Positions 46,463 to 60,408 of a stretch of 64,000 bases of DNA are shown here, piece after piece (position 1 is the first letter of the stretch; each line of letters starts with the position of its first letter). Origin of the DNA: Galdieria partita. Its lineage: Eukaryota > Rhodophyta > Bangiophyceae > Galdieriales > Galdieriaceae. The notes beneath the pieces are model-generated. The model saw only the letters and a program-made list of their open reading frames with translations, did no database searches and had not been told where the DNA came from. The translations under genes were made by a program, and so were the position numbers. The stretch spans positions 1-64,000 of the forward strand of contig BQMJ01000073.1 in NCBI GenBank assembly GCA_025991245.1. Reading direction: 5' to 3'.

Positions 46463-47686
46463 TCATTTTTCTGGTTGTACATAAGCTTTACTAGCAAACT
46501 GACCATTGTGAACAATCAAGTCTTCGGGTTTGATGGGACGTCCTTCAAAATAGCGTTCCAATATATCCTAATTATTATTCAACAAAACTCATGTTTCTCT
46601 GTCGTAAGCACTTACCTTGGTTCCTTCAGCATAACGCATTTGTGCGTCCAAAGTAGTTCCCGAATAATGCGGAGTCATAGCATGTCTTGGCATATAGCGC
46701 CATGGATGATCTTTGGGAGCTGGTTGAGGATACCAAACATCTCCAGCATAGCCTCTGACTTTGCCACTTTTCACTGCTTCAACCAAAGCATCTCGATCTA
46801 CTATGGCTCCTCTTGCAGTATTCACAATATAAACACCAGGCTTTACTTTATCAAATACCTCCTTGTTAAACAGATTCCTTGTTTTATCATGAAGAGGGCA
46901 ATTGATAGTTATCACGTCACAACGCTGAATCAGCTCTTCAAAACTAACATGCTTGACTCCAACAGCCTTTTCCATTTCCGGTGTCAATGACTGATAATCT
47001 GAATACAGCAATTCTTTACAATGAAAGGGTTTCAATCTTTCCAATACTCGATAACCAATTCTACCTGCTCCTACTGTTCCAACCACCTTGTTTTCCAAGT
47101 CAAAAGAGTCTTTGGCAATATCTCCTACATTCCATTCTCCCTTGATTACTTGGGTGTACGCAGGCACAAAGTTACGCACCAAAGCAAGTATCTGCATAAC
47201 GACGTGTTCCGCTACACTAACTACATTGGAACCTGTAACTTCAGCCACTGTTATTTTTGCTTTGTTGGCAGCGTGAAGGTCTACGTGGTCTGAACCAACA
47301 CCGGCAGTGACACAAAGCTTTAGTTTAGGAGACTTTGCAATTCTTTCTGCAGTGACATAAGCTGGATGAAATGGAGTCGTAATCAACACTTCGGTATCCG
47401 GAAGTTCACTATCCAGAAGTTTTTCTTTATCCGACATTACTACATATTGATGTCCACGACTTTCCAGAAACTTCCGCAGGCCAAGTTCGTTTTCTTTACA
47501 CCCTAAGAGTCTTGGTTCCTTGGCAGCTGCTCCAGCTTCATACAGCACAGCAACTACTTTGGCAAGAGAAGGTGTCGATGTATGCAAGGATTGACAGATC
47601 TTGTGAAGCATACAAGAGTTTCTAGCTTGGGTAGCTAAGCCAAAGGTTTCTTTTGCTCGAGCAAAAGATTGCAACAAGTTTCGCAT
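46463..47686 (-). CDS. FDH: NAD-dependent formate dehydrogenase, mitochondrial
   Basis: Oxidises formate to CO2. ATG at 47686. The presequence ([20 protein letters not shown], Arg/Ser-rich, [12 protein letters not shown] near the cleavage region) predicts mitochondrial import. The core follows plant [61 protein letters not shown] (Rossmann) with NAD-selecting Asp in [36 protein letters not shown], and the catalytic His segment [13 protein letters not shown]. One intron (about 46617-46567) leads to [20 protein letters not shown] and a stop at 46463. About 390 aa. Confidence 0.95.
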
Positions 47687-48331
47687 GTCGAAATTCTTCT
47701 AACCAACAAATGAGAAAAGTTTTTTTTCTTATTCTTAAAAAAACGTTTGTGGGTAGGGTGAATGACTTGTCTTTCTACGTAGAAATCCATTGGAATTGTA
47801 CAAAATTCTACGTTTCTCCAGAGTCCTAAGAGGAATTCCTTCTAGAACTTTCCTGAGGAAAAGCTGACACTTGAACTTGCAGCCTGCAAGTTTCTTACGA
47901 AACTTTTTTTTTCATCAGACAGCCTTTTTGAAACTCACAGATGCTTGATTTCATATCATTTACGTATCTTTCCATTTGAAGATATAGAGCAACGTTTACC
48001 AAGGTAACAAGTACAAAGATCGGAATTTATATTCTTTGTATCCACAAAGAAATTTGAGAAGTGTTCAAAAACAGAGTAGTCTGCAGTACGAATAAGGAAA
48101 ATCAACGATTCTCAAAGTTTTACAACTTGGACTTTCTAACGACGATAAAATAGTGCAACTCACTTTGATCGTCACCTTAGCAATAAAATGGAAGCAAACA
48201 AGTCTTTCATCTTGAGTACACCAATCTTCTGAAGAATACAAAGTGTTCAAGAACGACCAATTGGATACAAACTTATTTCAATTCGCTTCATACTTACAAC
48301 TCCTGTTGAAACCACTCAACTTTTCAACCAG
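47687..48331 (-). other. Spacer with a possible small spliced minus-strand ORF
   Basis: Upstream of formate dehydrogenase and downstream of COQ5. Minus-strand patches look weakly coding: GDDQSELHYFIVVRKSK at about 48175-48125, flanked by intron-like ends (GTGTACTC...GCTAAG before, GTAAAAC...CTGCAG after), and DYSVFEHFSNFFVDTKNI at about 48080-48030. They may be a tiny gene or a spliced 3' leader of COQ5; no start codon is convincing. No RNA gene recognised. Confidence 0.25.
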
Positions 48332-49615
48332 TCAAAGTTTGAAGCCGGAATATTGCGCTACGATGCCCTGATGAAAATTACGATAGGAAACTTGCTGAAA
48401 TCCTGCGTTGATCATCAACTTTGTGAACTCCTAACCCAAGTTCCATTTCTGTATTAGACACATATCCATTCACGTACCTCTTGCGAAGGAAACTGCCGAA
48501 TACTTTCTACTAGATATTCATAGGCATTTCTATTATTTGCTACTACTTGTCCGATCAACGGAATAACTGAGAAGGAATATCTATCGTAAATATATTGAAG
48601 CACATCTGATACGAAATGTGAATATGAAATCTTATTTTGACCATGGAGCAACTTGCCGTTTTGTACTTTGGCAAATTCTAACATATGAAATTTGCCTCCT
48701 GTACGCAAAACTCGAAATCCCTATAAACGATCAGACAAAACTATCAGACAAATAAAACTTGCTTAAAAACTCACTTCCATTAACGCTGTTTCTGGATCTG
48801 TTACATTACGCATTCCAAAAGAAATAACATAAGCGTCCTCGAAACTTGTCTTAGGATACATCGCTGACGTTGATGAACTTCTTACCACTGTTTCGCTTGC
48901 TGCTGGAAGCTTCTCCGCATTTCCATGAACAAATAGGATTTCCTTTTCACTATATCCTCTCTCCTTTGCTCTCTCCTTTCCAACCTGCAACATATTCTCG
49001 TTGATATCCACAACCTATTACAGTAATATCAACGGTGACCTATGTTTGCTGAAAACAACCTACAACAACTGGTTCTACTCGATTTTCTGATAACTTTGTA
49101 TTGTAATCTTTTTCCTTTCGTTTCTTCTCTACGATACGAAAGGCAATGTCACCAGTTCCTCCAGCGACATCCTTTTAAATAAGCAATGAGTTCCACTTCA
49201 CACAGTCAAAGCGACAACCCACGAGTATTCTCATATCGGCTGTTGGTGCTAACGACATGACAAATAAATCTTTCCAAAGCCGATGAAGGCCAAGAGACAC
49301 TAGTTACGCTTCAGTGAATAGCCAAATCAGACTTTCTTTGTCTCACTCAAATCGTTCATAACATCATATTTGGACGCAACATCACTGAACACTGATCCTA
49401 CCATGGAAGTCTTTCTCCCCTTGTGAACAATGGATAACCAAGTTTCTAGAGATAGTATTTACCTTGGCATTCTTGGGAACTGAACGGTAGCCAAAGTGTG
49501 TATAGTCATTAGAAGAACCCAAAGGACAAGAAGAACACGATATTTCTCTATATTGTCTCCAAATATTCTTCACCACAAACAAAATATGTTTTCTATTACT
49601 CGCATGAAACAACAT
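48332..49615 (-). CDS. COQ5: COQ5 C-methyltransferase (UbiE family)
   Basis: Methylates the quinone ring in ubiquinone synthesis; mitochondrial matrix side. The ATG at 49615 gives [20 protein letters not shown], a likely presequence. [24 protein letters not shown] and [15 protein letters not shown] are the UbiE/COQ5 signature. [11 protein letters not shown] is SAM motif [21 protein letters not shown] follows, then [19 protein letters not shown] and [17 protein letters not shown]. The final exon ends [14 protein letters not shown] at 48332. At least six introns of 43-60 nt; all the joins I checked keep frame. Intact. Confidence 0.93.
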
Positions 49616-49714
49616 ACAAGACGACGAAACAATGTACTACTCGAGCTCAATTGATATGACGGAAGAAGAAGAGAGGAGGGGATTGAGAGTGGTCTCGAAA
49701 AGTCCAGTAAGCAC

Positions 49715-50421
49715 ATGAAACCTTCAAGCTCGGTTTTGACTAGTAATTGGATACTGTGTCGGATAGAAAATTGTATGGAAATGCAATCCATCAACAAAAC
49801 TTAAACTACGAAAGCACTTTTATCCTTTGGCTTTAACCAAATTGACGTTCGGTGCCGACTTGGACCTTCAACACGGGTTTTGGACGTAAGATTCTCTTTT
49901 CCTTGTGTGTTGACTGGAGTTTTTAGATGTTTCATAGTTTTCATACTGCTTGGAAAGATCGAATTATTGGAGGTAGACTTGCTGTAAAGGATAATCAAGT
50001 GTCTTTAGTGAAAGAGTTTCTTGTCGACCAAAAGAATACCTTCAATGTCCACGTATCCTATGACTGGAAAATGGGACAAACTTTATTTGGGTTCAAGTTC
50101 AGTCCTTATCGTGTATGTAGTTGGACTTGTCCAATTGTTGTTTGACTGAGTTGGTTCTAACAGGGCATTCAAACCAATACTCATCCTCCTGGAATGGCGT
50201 TTCGTAGAAAAGTAAGAAACATACGTATAGAACCCTTACGAGAACTTGACCAAGTTTAGATTCCACTTGATTATAGGACAAAACTTGATGTATTTGCATG
50301 GTTACAATTTCCAGAAGCCACATGTGAAGCAACCAGTACGGGTGCGGTGTCTTTTGGAACGGGTGACTTTGTGGTGGATATTCAACAGCTCAACTTGTAT
50401 CTTGAACTGAAAGGATTGTAA
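49715..50421 (+). CDS. Unrecognised beta-rich protein, about 180 aa
   Basis: Five exons by splice reading: MKPSSSVLTSNWILCRIEN, then LLSFGFNQIDVRCRLGPSTR, then MFHSFHTAWKDRIIGGRLAV to GQTLFGFKFSPYR, then GIQTNTHPPGMAFRRK, then IPLDYRTKLDVFAWLQFPEA and a stop at 50421. Introns are 42-55 nt. Alternating hydrophobic strands (VSYDWKMGQTLFGFKF, DFVVDIQQLNLYLELKG) suggest a small beta-sandwich or beta-barrel, perhaps an organelle envelope protein. It starts 100 bp from COQ5 on the opposite strand. Some plant proteins of unknown function have a similar length and beta content, but I cannot name a family. Confidence 0.55.
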
Positions 50422-50435
50422 ACTATAGAAAACAG

Positions 50436-50738
50436 TTATCTATGTTGGATAATGTGAACTAGTTTCTGTTCATTATATATATTCAAAGAAACTTCCTGCA
50501 AATATCCATTTGTTTCTTTTGCACTTTCCTTATAAACCACAACAGTCGTATTGGCTATATTGTGGAGAGTGATCGAAAGTGCCATTTCAGTTGAGTACAT
50601 CGAAATGAATCGTTTATCTTCCATAACAAATAAATCTTGAAAGGTCGATGAAGCTACGAAAAGGAGGTCATATAAAACTCTTGAGTACATTTTGCAAGGC
50701 CATCCATATTCCTTATCTAGGCACCTCCTGATCAACAT
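50436..50738 (-). CDS. Hypothetical protein, 100 aa
   Basis: Single open frame from ATG 50738: MLIRRCLDKEYGWPCKMYSR, then FQDLFVMEDKRFISMYSTEM and ANTTVVVYKESAKETNGYLQ, to a stop at 50436. It sits 14 bp from the convergent gene at 49715-50421 and 144 bp downstream of the USP gene on the same strand. Composition is reasonable for a protein, but no domain or signal is recognised; it could be 3' sequence of the USP transcript. Confidence 0.35.
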   Translation of the reverse strand: MLIRRCLDKEYGWPCKMYSRVLYDLLFVASSTFQDLFVMEDKRFISMYSTEMALSITLHNIANTTVVVYKESAKETNGYLQEVSLNIYNEQKLVHIIQHR

Positions 50739-50881
50739 TCATTGCTCCTTTTTATCAAGCACAATCCCACTAGTTGATATGCTTCTATGGAATATGAATC
50801 TAAATTGCTTAAGCAACAATTGACCTGGTAGAAATAATAATATCTCCAAAATAGACTCAAATATTGAAAAGTATTCCAGTG

Positions 50882-53800
50882 TCAAAGACCGAACAGTTGG
50901 CTACCCATAAACCCCAACTCTACCTTTGACTCTTCTGGCAACGCACAAAACTCCTCCGAACCATTGTCAACCTTACTCTTATCAATATAAAGAAATAATA
51001 ATGAGCCATTGGAAATGTTACAATCCTTCAGGGAAGATGACGCATGAACCAAATGAACTTCCCTTCCCAAATACAACTGCTGAGCTACAGGAACAATGTC
51101 CAGATACTGAAAAATAATCAACTTCAACTCCGAAATCGAATTATTCGGACTGCATTGAACTCGGAGCACTCGAGAACGCCTGGTTGTCATCATTTCACTT
51201 TTTATGCAAGTAGAATACAATTCTAAACTATCCAGACTTAAATATCCTTTATCTTTGATTTCTTCCAGTTCGTTCACTTTGATTAAAACCAGTTCAATCT
51301 CATCCTTATCCTCCGGATTCTTCCATACGTTCATACAGCTGTGGCAGGTCGGTAGAGAAAATACTCCCCTACAGCAACCATCCATTTCTTCTTTCATCTC
51401 TAGTTTCACTCCATTCACATCAAAACATCCTTCCATATACGCTCTTACAATCTCCTCCCAACAAGAAGCAGATACACAAAGTACTCGACGGTCAAATAGG
51501 TCATCCGCTGTGGAAAGATCATACAACAATAATTCGTGTTCACATATAAGACCTTCCAAAGGAGATGTCTCCGGTCTCTTTCCATTGTTATTCAAGTAAT
51601 CTGACCAACTTTGAAACCAACTGGAAGAAATAAGATACCTTGATTCCTCATTCGATGCAAAGGTAGAACCTTCAGCCGTTTGCCTGTTTTTCATCTGCTG
51701 TACAAGGAACCGAACAACTTGAAGATAATATCTCGGTTTCATTAGTTCTGATAAAGAAGCCTTTTCTTGCCTTTTAGACATACGATTGGACAACATTTCT
51801 TCCTTCTTTTCGGTGAATTTCTCATGACATTCATCACAAAAGGGCGAATGCGAGTCCGTCTGGAAAATTACGAAAAAGTCAAAACATAAAGCTACATCCC
51901 GTGAGACAAATTGTAAGAGGTCATAAAGATGCTTTCCCAAGCCCCAACTTATTTCCTTCCAATCTTCCACAACGAGTTTCTCATGCACACAATATTTTGA
52001 AAGTGAGCATTCCTTCACCCACTTTGTAAGCTTGCGTACAAAGTCCGATCCTTCCCTGCAAGATAACGACAACTTTTTCCATCGTTTGAAGAAATCTTTT
52101 TCCACATAAGCAACTGAACTGTTTGGAACCAAGTTTTTCTTCTCAGAATCGCTACTGGAACTGTCTTTCGAATTCATCATCAAATGGGAAATGAACTCAT
52201 CATTTCTTCGTTTCCAAACTTCGGCATTCGCGATGTGATCATTCAAGTTATTTACACATATCATACAATGGCACTGTGGACCTCTTAAATGTAACGAATT
52301 GGCTCCATACTTTTCCATCAACCAATCAAAAGCTTCTTGGCCTATCCTTTTCACATGAATGATACTTTGAGGATTCAAGCCACCGTGTTCACAAGTATAA
52401 GGTGAGCAGTCAATCGGCATCATATTTTCATTTCTGACTTTGACCCATTCCTTCAGCCAATTGGTCGGAATGTAGCCATATGAAACAGAATCTGAAGTTT
52501 CTGTACAATTCCATGCTAAAAGCTTCGGCAACAAGCTCAAATATTCAGACTTCTGTCTTTCCATTTCAGTAACTTTAGAATCAACAGAAGCCTTTTCAGC
52601 TTCAAATGCAACATTCAATTCCGTGTTTTCCGAATTCACAAGGCTTTGTAGCACATCGGGTAAATTACTTTCTTCCAAGTCACCAAAGCGATACAAATTA
52701 TCATTCAAAACATATACAAGCAAACAGGCACTAGTTGAGGACAACATTGCACTGTTGGTGGCATCATTAGAGCTGTTGTCCATTACTTGCAACTTTGTAC
52801 GTTTCCTCCTTTCATTTGATACACAATCGCGAATATTTCCAGAAGAACAATCGGATTTCCACAAAGACAAATTTGGCGTTGAGGATTTCACTTGGGCATC
52901 ATCAAACTCAAACCACTTGTTTCTCGCATCGTCAAAAAGCTGCACTGTATAGTGTCCACAGTATGCACTTGAACCACGATGAAAACATATGGCCTTTAGT
53001 CGATATTTTTTCATTTCATGGATGTCCATATCAAGTAATCTATGAAAATCAATTTCCAACGGAAAAGCAATTTTAGCATGTGTCTTTTTCTTTTCACCAC
53101 TCGTCAAGTCAAAAGTTGTCCTTAGTAGTTGCAACATGAGTACTGGTGGAAGTCTATCAAAAACCATTTTGCGAGATGCGTCTCTTTTTCCACTACAAAA
53201 TTCACAAAAATACTGATTATCACCAGTCAAGAGCTCTTCCATGACCATATTTGACAGAGAATCTTCAACAGAACCAGATTTGTACGCAGACACTTGTAGT
53301 TCTGTAAAACTCGAACCAGTTCTCGAAGCATCGGAAACTTGACCACAGGAGTGACATGTGGTCACAAACCTTCTGCTACCTTGAAAAAGGTCTGAGATAA
53401 GAGTTTCGTACCTCTTCGTAGGAGAGTTACGAAAATACTTCTCCACCAATGAAAGCAACAAGTTAACAAACTCTTGAATATCTTGTTCCACAAAAGTAGT
53501 CAAGTCCAATGCTTCTAGAAACTTTTTGGGTGAGACACAACTACTCAGTCCCTTGAGAAGCGTGGCAAATAGTAACTGTAGTTCGATTATGGACTTTTCC
53601 AATTGACTCATTTGACTTTCGTCGCTATTTTTCTCGTCGTTTCCAGAGTTTTTGCTTTGTAGTAACGATGTATCTGTGTTTAAAATTGCTTCCCTAAAAG
53701 GACGAAGGAAAAACAAAAACTGCAAAACCACGTTGGCATAGCAAGTCGCTCCTAAATTTCGCAGACCCGCAAAAGGTATTTCTTTGGTTTTCCTTCCTTG

Positions 53801-54031
53801 TAGAGCAGTTTCGTACAACCTTTTGGTAATTTTCTCAACTTGTAAAACTCCTTCCGGTGAGCTTTCTCCAAGACCAAATACACAGCTTGGATTTCGCTTA
53901 CAATTGGTCTTTTTCAAGTGCTCTTCAATCAAGCAAGGACTAAAGTTGAGCAGAAAAGGGTCGTTGTCATCATTTCTCATACTTTCACTACTTTCTGTTG
54001 TAGAAGACCTAAGTTGTACGTTGGGCGCCAT
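50882..54031 (-). CDS. USP48: Ubiquitin-specific protease, USP48/UBP26 type
   Basis: 1049 aa in one exon, ATG at 54031. A deubiquitinase; the plant orthologue UBP26 acts on histone H2B. Cys box GLRNLGATCYANVVLQFLFF with catalytic Cys at about residue 97. The zinc-binding pairs CHSCGQ and CEFC lie in the finger, and the His box YCGHYTVQLFDDARNKWFEF at about 360. Then come DUSP-like domains (WLKEWVKVRNENMMPIDCSP with CEHGGLNPQ; FFKRWKKLSLSC; FQSWSDYLNNNGKRP with CEHELLLYD). A C-terminal ubiquitin-like domain (ISELKLIIFQYLDIVPVAQQ) precedes the stop. This Cys box, DUSP x3, Ubl order is the USP48 layout. Intact. Confidence 0.9.
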   Translation of the reverse strand: MAPNVQLRSSTTESSESMRNDDNDPFLLNFSPCLIEEHLKKTNCKRNPSCVFGLGESSPEGVLQVEKITKRLYETALQGRKTKEIPFAGLRNLGATCYANVVLQFLFFLRPFREAILNTDTSLLQSKNSGNDEKNSDESQMSQLEKSIIELQLLFATLLKGLSSCVSPKKFLEALDLTTFVEQDIQEFVNLLLSLVEKYFRNSPTKRYETLISDLFQGSRRFVTTCHSCGQVSDASRTGSSFTELQVSAYKSGSVEDSLSNMVMEELLTGDNQYFCEFCSGKRDASRKMVFDRLPPVLMLQLLRTTFDLTSGEKKKTHAKIAFPLEIDFHRLLDMDIHEMKKYRLKAICFHRGSSAYCGHYTVQLFDDARNKWFEFDDAQVKSSTPNLSLWKSDCSSGNIRDCVSNERRKRTKLQVMDNSSNDATNSAMLSSTSACLLVYVLNDNLYRFGDLEESNLPDVLQSLVNSENTELNVAFEAEKASVDSKVTEMERQKSEYLSLLPKLLAWNCTETSDSVSYGYIPTNWLKEWVKVRNENMMPIDCSPYTCEHGGLNPQSIIHVKRIGQEAFDWLMEKYGANSLHLRGPQCHCMICVNNLNDHIANAEVWKRRNDEFISHLMMNSKDSSSSDSEKKNLVPNSSVAYVEKDFFKRWKKLSLSCREGSDFVRKLTKWVKECSLSKYCVHEKLVVEDWKEISWGLGKHLYDLLQFVSRDVALCFDFFVIFQTDSHSPFCDECHEKFTEKKEEMLSNRMSKRQEKASLSELMKPRYYLQVVRFLVQQMKNRQTAEGSTFASNEESRYLISSSWFQSWSDYLNNNGKRPETSPLEGLICEHELLLYDLSTADDLFDRRVLCVSASCWEEIVRAYMEGCFDVNGVKLEMKEEMDGCCRGVFSLPTCHSCMNVWKNPEDKDEIELVLIKVNELEEIKDKGYLSLDSLELYSTCIKSEMMTTRRSRVLRVQCSPNNSISELKLIIFQYLDIVPVAQQLYLGREVHLVHASSSLKDCNISNGSLLFLYIDKSKVDNGSEEFCALPEESKVELGFMGSQLFGL

Positions 54032-54369
54032 ATCGTTTCTCTTATGCGAAGATCAAATCATCTAAAGCATTTGCTTTCAAAATGGGAGTCTCAGCAGATA
54101 AGGACAATTCTGTTCCATAGAAACTCCTGTCAATACCAAGTCAACCTTTGTGAAAGGCTGACTGAAATTCTACTTACAACAAGTCAACAGAAAACTCTAC
54201 CCATTCATTCCATTTTATTTGAAGCTCATTTGGAGATGCAAAGCAAGAAATGCTTTACAAGGGGTGCCTGAATATATGTTGAATATAACAATCGACCTAC
54301 CAAAATATATCTTTCAAACCATTCTTGCAAAGTCTTTCAAGAATGAATAGAATCAATACATGAGACCTT

Positions 54370-55194
54370 TCAGTCTTGTGATGGATATTGTTCCCTATTT
54401 TCTCTCTGTGTATCTACCATAGAATCAGTTTGTTGTACAACAGATGAAGAGACGAGTGGTTTTACGAGGCTTCCTAGATAGACTGTAATTGTTTTACATT
54501 TATCGTTGAGGTAATTGTATTCGACTTCAAATATTCGACCTTCAGGAATAGTGCTTGCAATTTGACGAGGAGAACTTGATCGTGGCAAAGAAATAGCCAA
54601 ATTGTCAGTTACTTGAAGAAATGTATCCACAATTTCGCTCAGTCCATATTGGAATCGGCCAAAGTTGAAAAAGTCTCCATTTTCATAGTTAGGACCACCC
54701 CAAGGTGGGGCAATAAACATAACGTCTACTTTCCCTATGAAACTAGGAAATATCTGAAAGGCGTCACCCAGTATAAAATCTATCTTATTTGCGACGTCAT
54801 AAATTTCCGCGTTATGTTTAGCGTCCAACAATCTAGTATACACGTTTTCTATGGCAATAACATATGTACAAGTAGTAGCCAATTGTATACAGGAACCACC
54901 TGCACCAGCAAAAGGATCCACAATAATATCACATCTACAACGGGAAGCCACGTGAGAGGCTATTTTCTCAGGTAACACAGAATACCAGCTTTCGGGGTCA
55001 GATAAAGATATTCCTTGTTCAAATTTGCTAAACAACCGAAAGCGCTGTCCTATATATTTTGGGTGTACTTTCAAACTTTTGCATTTCTTTCGGTTTCTTT
55101 TGCATCGTTGTTTACGTCCCATGAAGAATGGATCGAATGTGCTGCTTTGGTTGAATTTGTTCTTATAGTGGAATGTTGGATCCTTGGAAAGCAT
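54370..55194 (-). CDS. TGS1: Trimethylguanosine synthase (cap hypermethylase)
   Basis: Adds two methyl groups to the m7G cap of spliceosomal and nucleolar RNAs. Single exon, 274 aa from ATG 55194, or 250 aa from ATG 55122 (MGRKQRCKRNRKKCKSLKVH), which matches the usual beginning better. YIGQRFRLFSKFEQGISLSD leads to SAM motif I VDPFAGAGGSCIQLA, then VIAIENVYTRLLDAKHNAEI, and the catalytic motif APPWGGPNYENGDFF (SPPWGGPDY in others). It contains only the catalytic domain; the long N-terminus of animal TGS1 is absent, as in yeast. Confidence 0.92.
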   Translation of the reverse strand: MLSKDPTFHYKNKFNQSSTFDPFFMGRKQRCKRNRKKCKSLKVHPKYIGQRFRLFSKFEQGISLSDPESWYSVLPEKIASHVASRCRCDIIVDPFAGAGGSCIQLATTCTYVIAIENVYTRLLDAKHNAEIYDVANKIDFILGDAFQIFPSFIGKVDVMFIAPPWGGPNYENGDFFNFGRFQYGLSEIVDTFLQVTDNLAISLPRSSSPRQIASTIPEGRIFEVEYNYLNDKCKTITVYLGSLVKPLVSSSVVQQTDSMVDTQRENREQYPSQD

Positions 55195-55823
55195 ACTTTT
55201 CGCCTTCTTCTGAAGATATTCTTTATGAAGTTAGAACCCATTTTGTTCTTTATTCTACAATAATACCAACTTGTACTCTTTTAGGATTCCCAAGTCATTG
55301 CCTTCAAGGATAGAAATCCACAAGCAGCTAGGTATGTTTCTATCACACAAGAATAGTGACTTACTTGTTTAGACACTATTTGGTGGTACCCAAAGTGAAC
55401 ATAAAAGGTGTAGAAGAACTTTCTAGAATACATATTCCTTTGCGTAAGTTGTGTAGCTATTTGGATATATGTCGTTCTATGATGATGGAAAAGTCGATCA
55501 TATGATTCAAGTAGGACACCGTATCTTAAATACTACAAGTTGGTCAACTCGAATTCTTTCTTATGAAGTCAACTCATATCGTATTAGATCTTCTTCCACA
55601 TCAGTATAGAATGGGCTTTCATATTAAGCCATTTCGTTCAATACCTTATCTGCATATGCATTGCTTGCTGTTACCCTTTCGGTATGTTGCCACTCGTCTC
55701 TATCCAACTTGCCCTATTTATATCAATTTGAGAAATACTTGGCAACGAATAAGATTCTCCGAAGCTCTTCCTTTTGGAGGATTTATATCTGCAATTCGAC
55801 TCCTTGGAAAAATACAACGATAA
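55173..55823 (+). CDS. HINT3-like histidine-triad protein
   Basis: A HIT-superfamily nucleotide hydrolase/transferase. Exons by splicing: MLDPWKAYFSPSSEDILYE, DSQVIAFKDRNPQAA, RHYLVVPKVNIKGVEELSRI, DHMIQVGHRIL, then YRMGFHIKPFRSIPYLHMHC. It ends at 55823. Introns are 37-55 nt; the last is only about 37 (GTCAACTC...CATCAG). HINT3 reads SHLHLHV at the triad; here it reads PYLHMHC, so the first His is Tyr while the middle (nucleophile) His and the next are kept. The C-terminal tail after LLPFRY is longer than in HIT minimal proteins. Its start codon overlaps the start of TGS1 on the other strand by 22 bp if both first ATGs are used. Confidence 0.8.
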
Positions 55824-55976
55824 TACAAGTCTTTAATAAACGAAGCAAGAATTCCTTCTTGTTACACTTTATAAGAAAAGTTGTTCAAACTTGCTTTTGT
55901 AAAGTTTTCAATACATAGCAGCATGAAACTATCCAAGAACGAATAGCTTTCTTTACAGCTTTCCAACTTTATCAAT

Positions 55977-59372
<3,396 letters not shown>

Positions 59373-59473
59373 CTAAACCACACTGCAGTTTATTCATACA
59401 TGTAATCCTATAATATCTCTCTCTTCTTCATAAGTGAGTAACCTTATTGTATTGACCAACGACAACAAGCATC

Positions 59474-60280
59474 TCAAACGACTAACCGGTAAGTCACATA
59501 ACGACCAGCAGTCTCACTAGGTCTTGTTATCTTGACCACTTGCCCCTTTTGTAAACCTAATAAAAATACAATACGACAATAAAAATCCTTCCATTCAAAT
59601 AAAACAACTATGCCAACCAAAGTAACGAGCCACAGGATCCGTAATAAGAATACGAGGCAACTGCGATTCCTTCAAATGATATCTCTTTAAAAGTTGTTTC
59701 TTTCCTTCTGTCGATAACACTTCGTGTTTTGGAACCAATTCGTGATGAGTAATATTTACTAGCAACTCCATTTCTAGAAAAACTTCGACTTTAAACTGAC
59801 TAGCTACTTTTTGAATGCCTTGTTTTGCAAACGGAGATAAGCTTTTGATAACAACCAGAATAGCTTTGTATACTCTTTCTTGGTCCATACGAACAAAGTA
59901 ACTAGACACGAGGAATAACGACGTATTCTATATACATATTACAGCGACAACTTACTCTCTCAGGGTTTTCACACTCACACGTTCCTCAGCAGGGAAAAAT
60001 ACATATATCTGGTCAGCAGGATCGTGTTGATGTTGCTTAAGTAGTGTTAGTGATTCTCTGGAATAGTTGGCTTGTTGAAGTCTAGAACCGAATTCTTCGC
60101 GGGTCATTTCCAAGTCAGTACTCTTTGACACAACAGTCAGTGTCGATGAACACTGAACAAAAAGACGATGGATACCGTTTCTAATACCACATATCCTCTA
60201 TCTTTCAACATTTCTAAAATAGTTTTTCTTATTCTAAAAAGTTTGGTAACCTCTTGTTCTACATAATAACGCCCTGCCAT
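59474..60280 (-). CDS. RPB5: RNA polymerase subunit RPABC1 (RPB5)
   Basis: Shared by RNA polymerases I, II and III; forms part of the lower jaw. The ATG at 60280 gives [20 protein letters not shown], then [12 protein letters not shown]. Middle exons: [53 protein letters not shown]. The archaeal-H-like C-terminus is the diagnostic part: [64 protein letters not shown] stop at 59474. About 205 aa with three introns. It lies 128 bp downstream of XRN on the same strand. Confidence 0.93.
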
Positions 60281-60408
60281 GGACGCTCTTGAATCAGTTT
60301 GGGATTTCGTCAATACTTTATAGATTCTCTCTCTCTCTGTCAACCCTTTCAAGTATTTGTACAACCCTAATCTATGTCATGGAGTGCATAAACCCCATCA
60401 TAACGCAA

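Noticed and set aside
52623-53076. Plus-strand open frames opposite the USP gene
   Set aside because: Antisense shadows of a long, clearly coding minus-strand exon.
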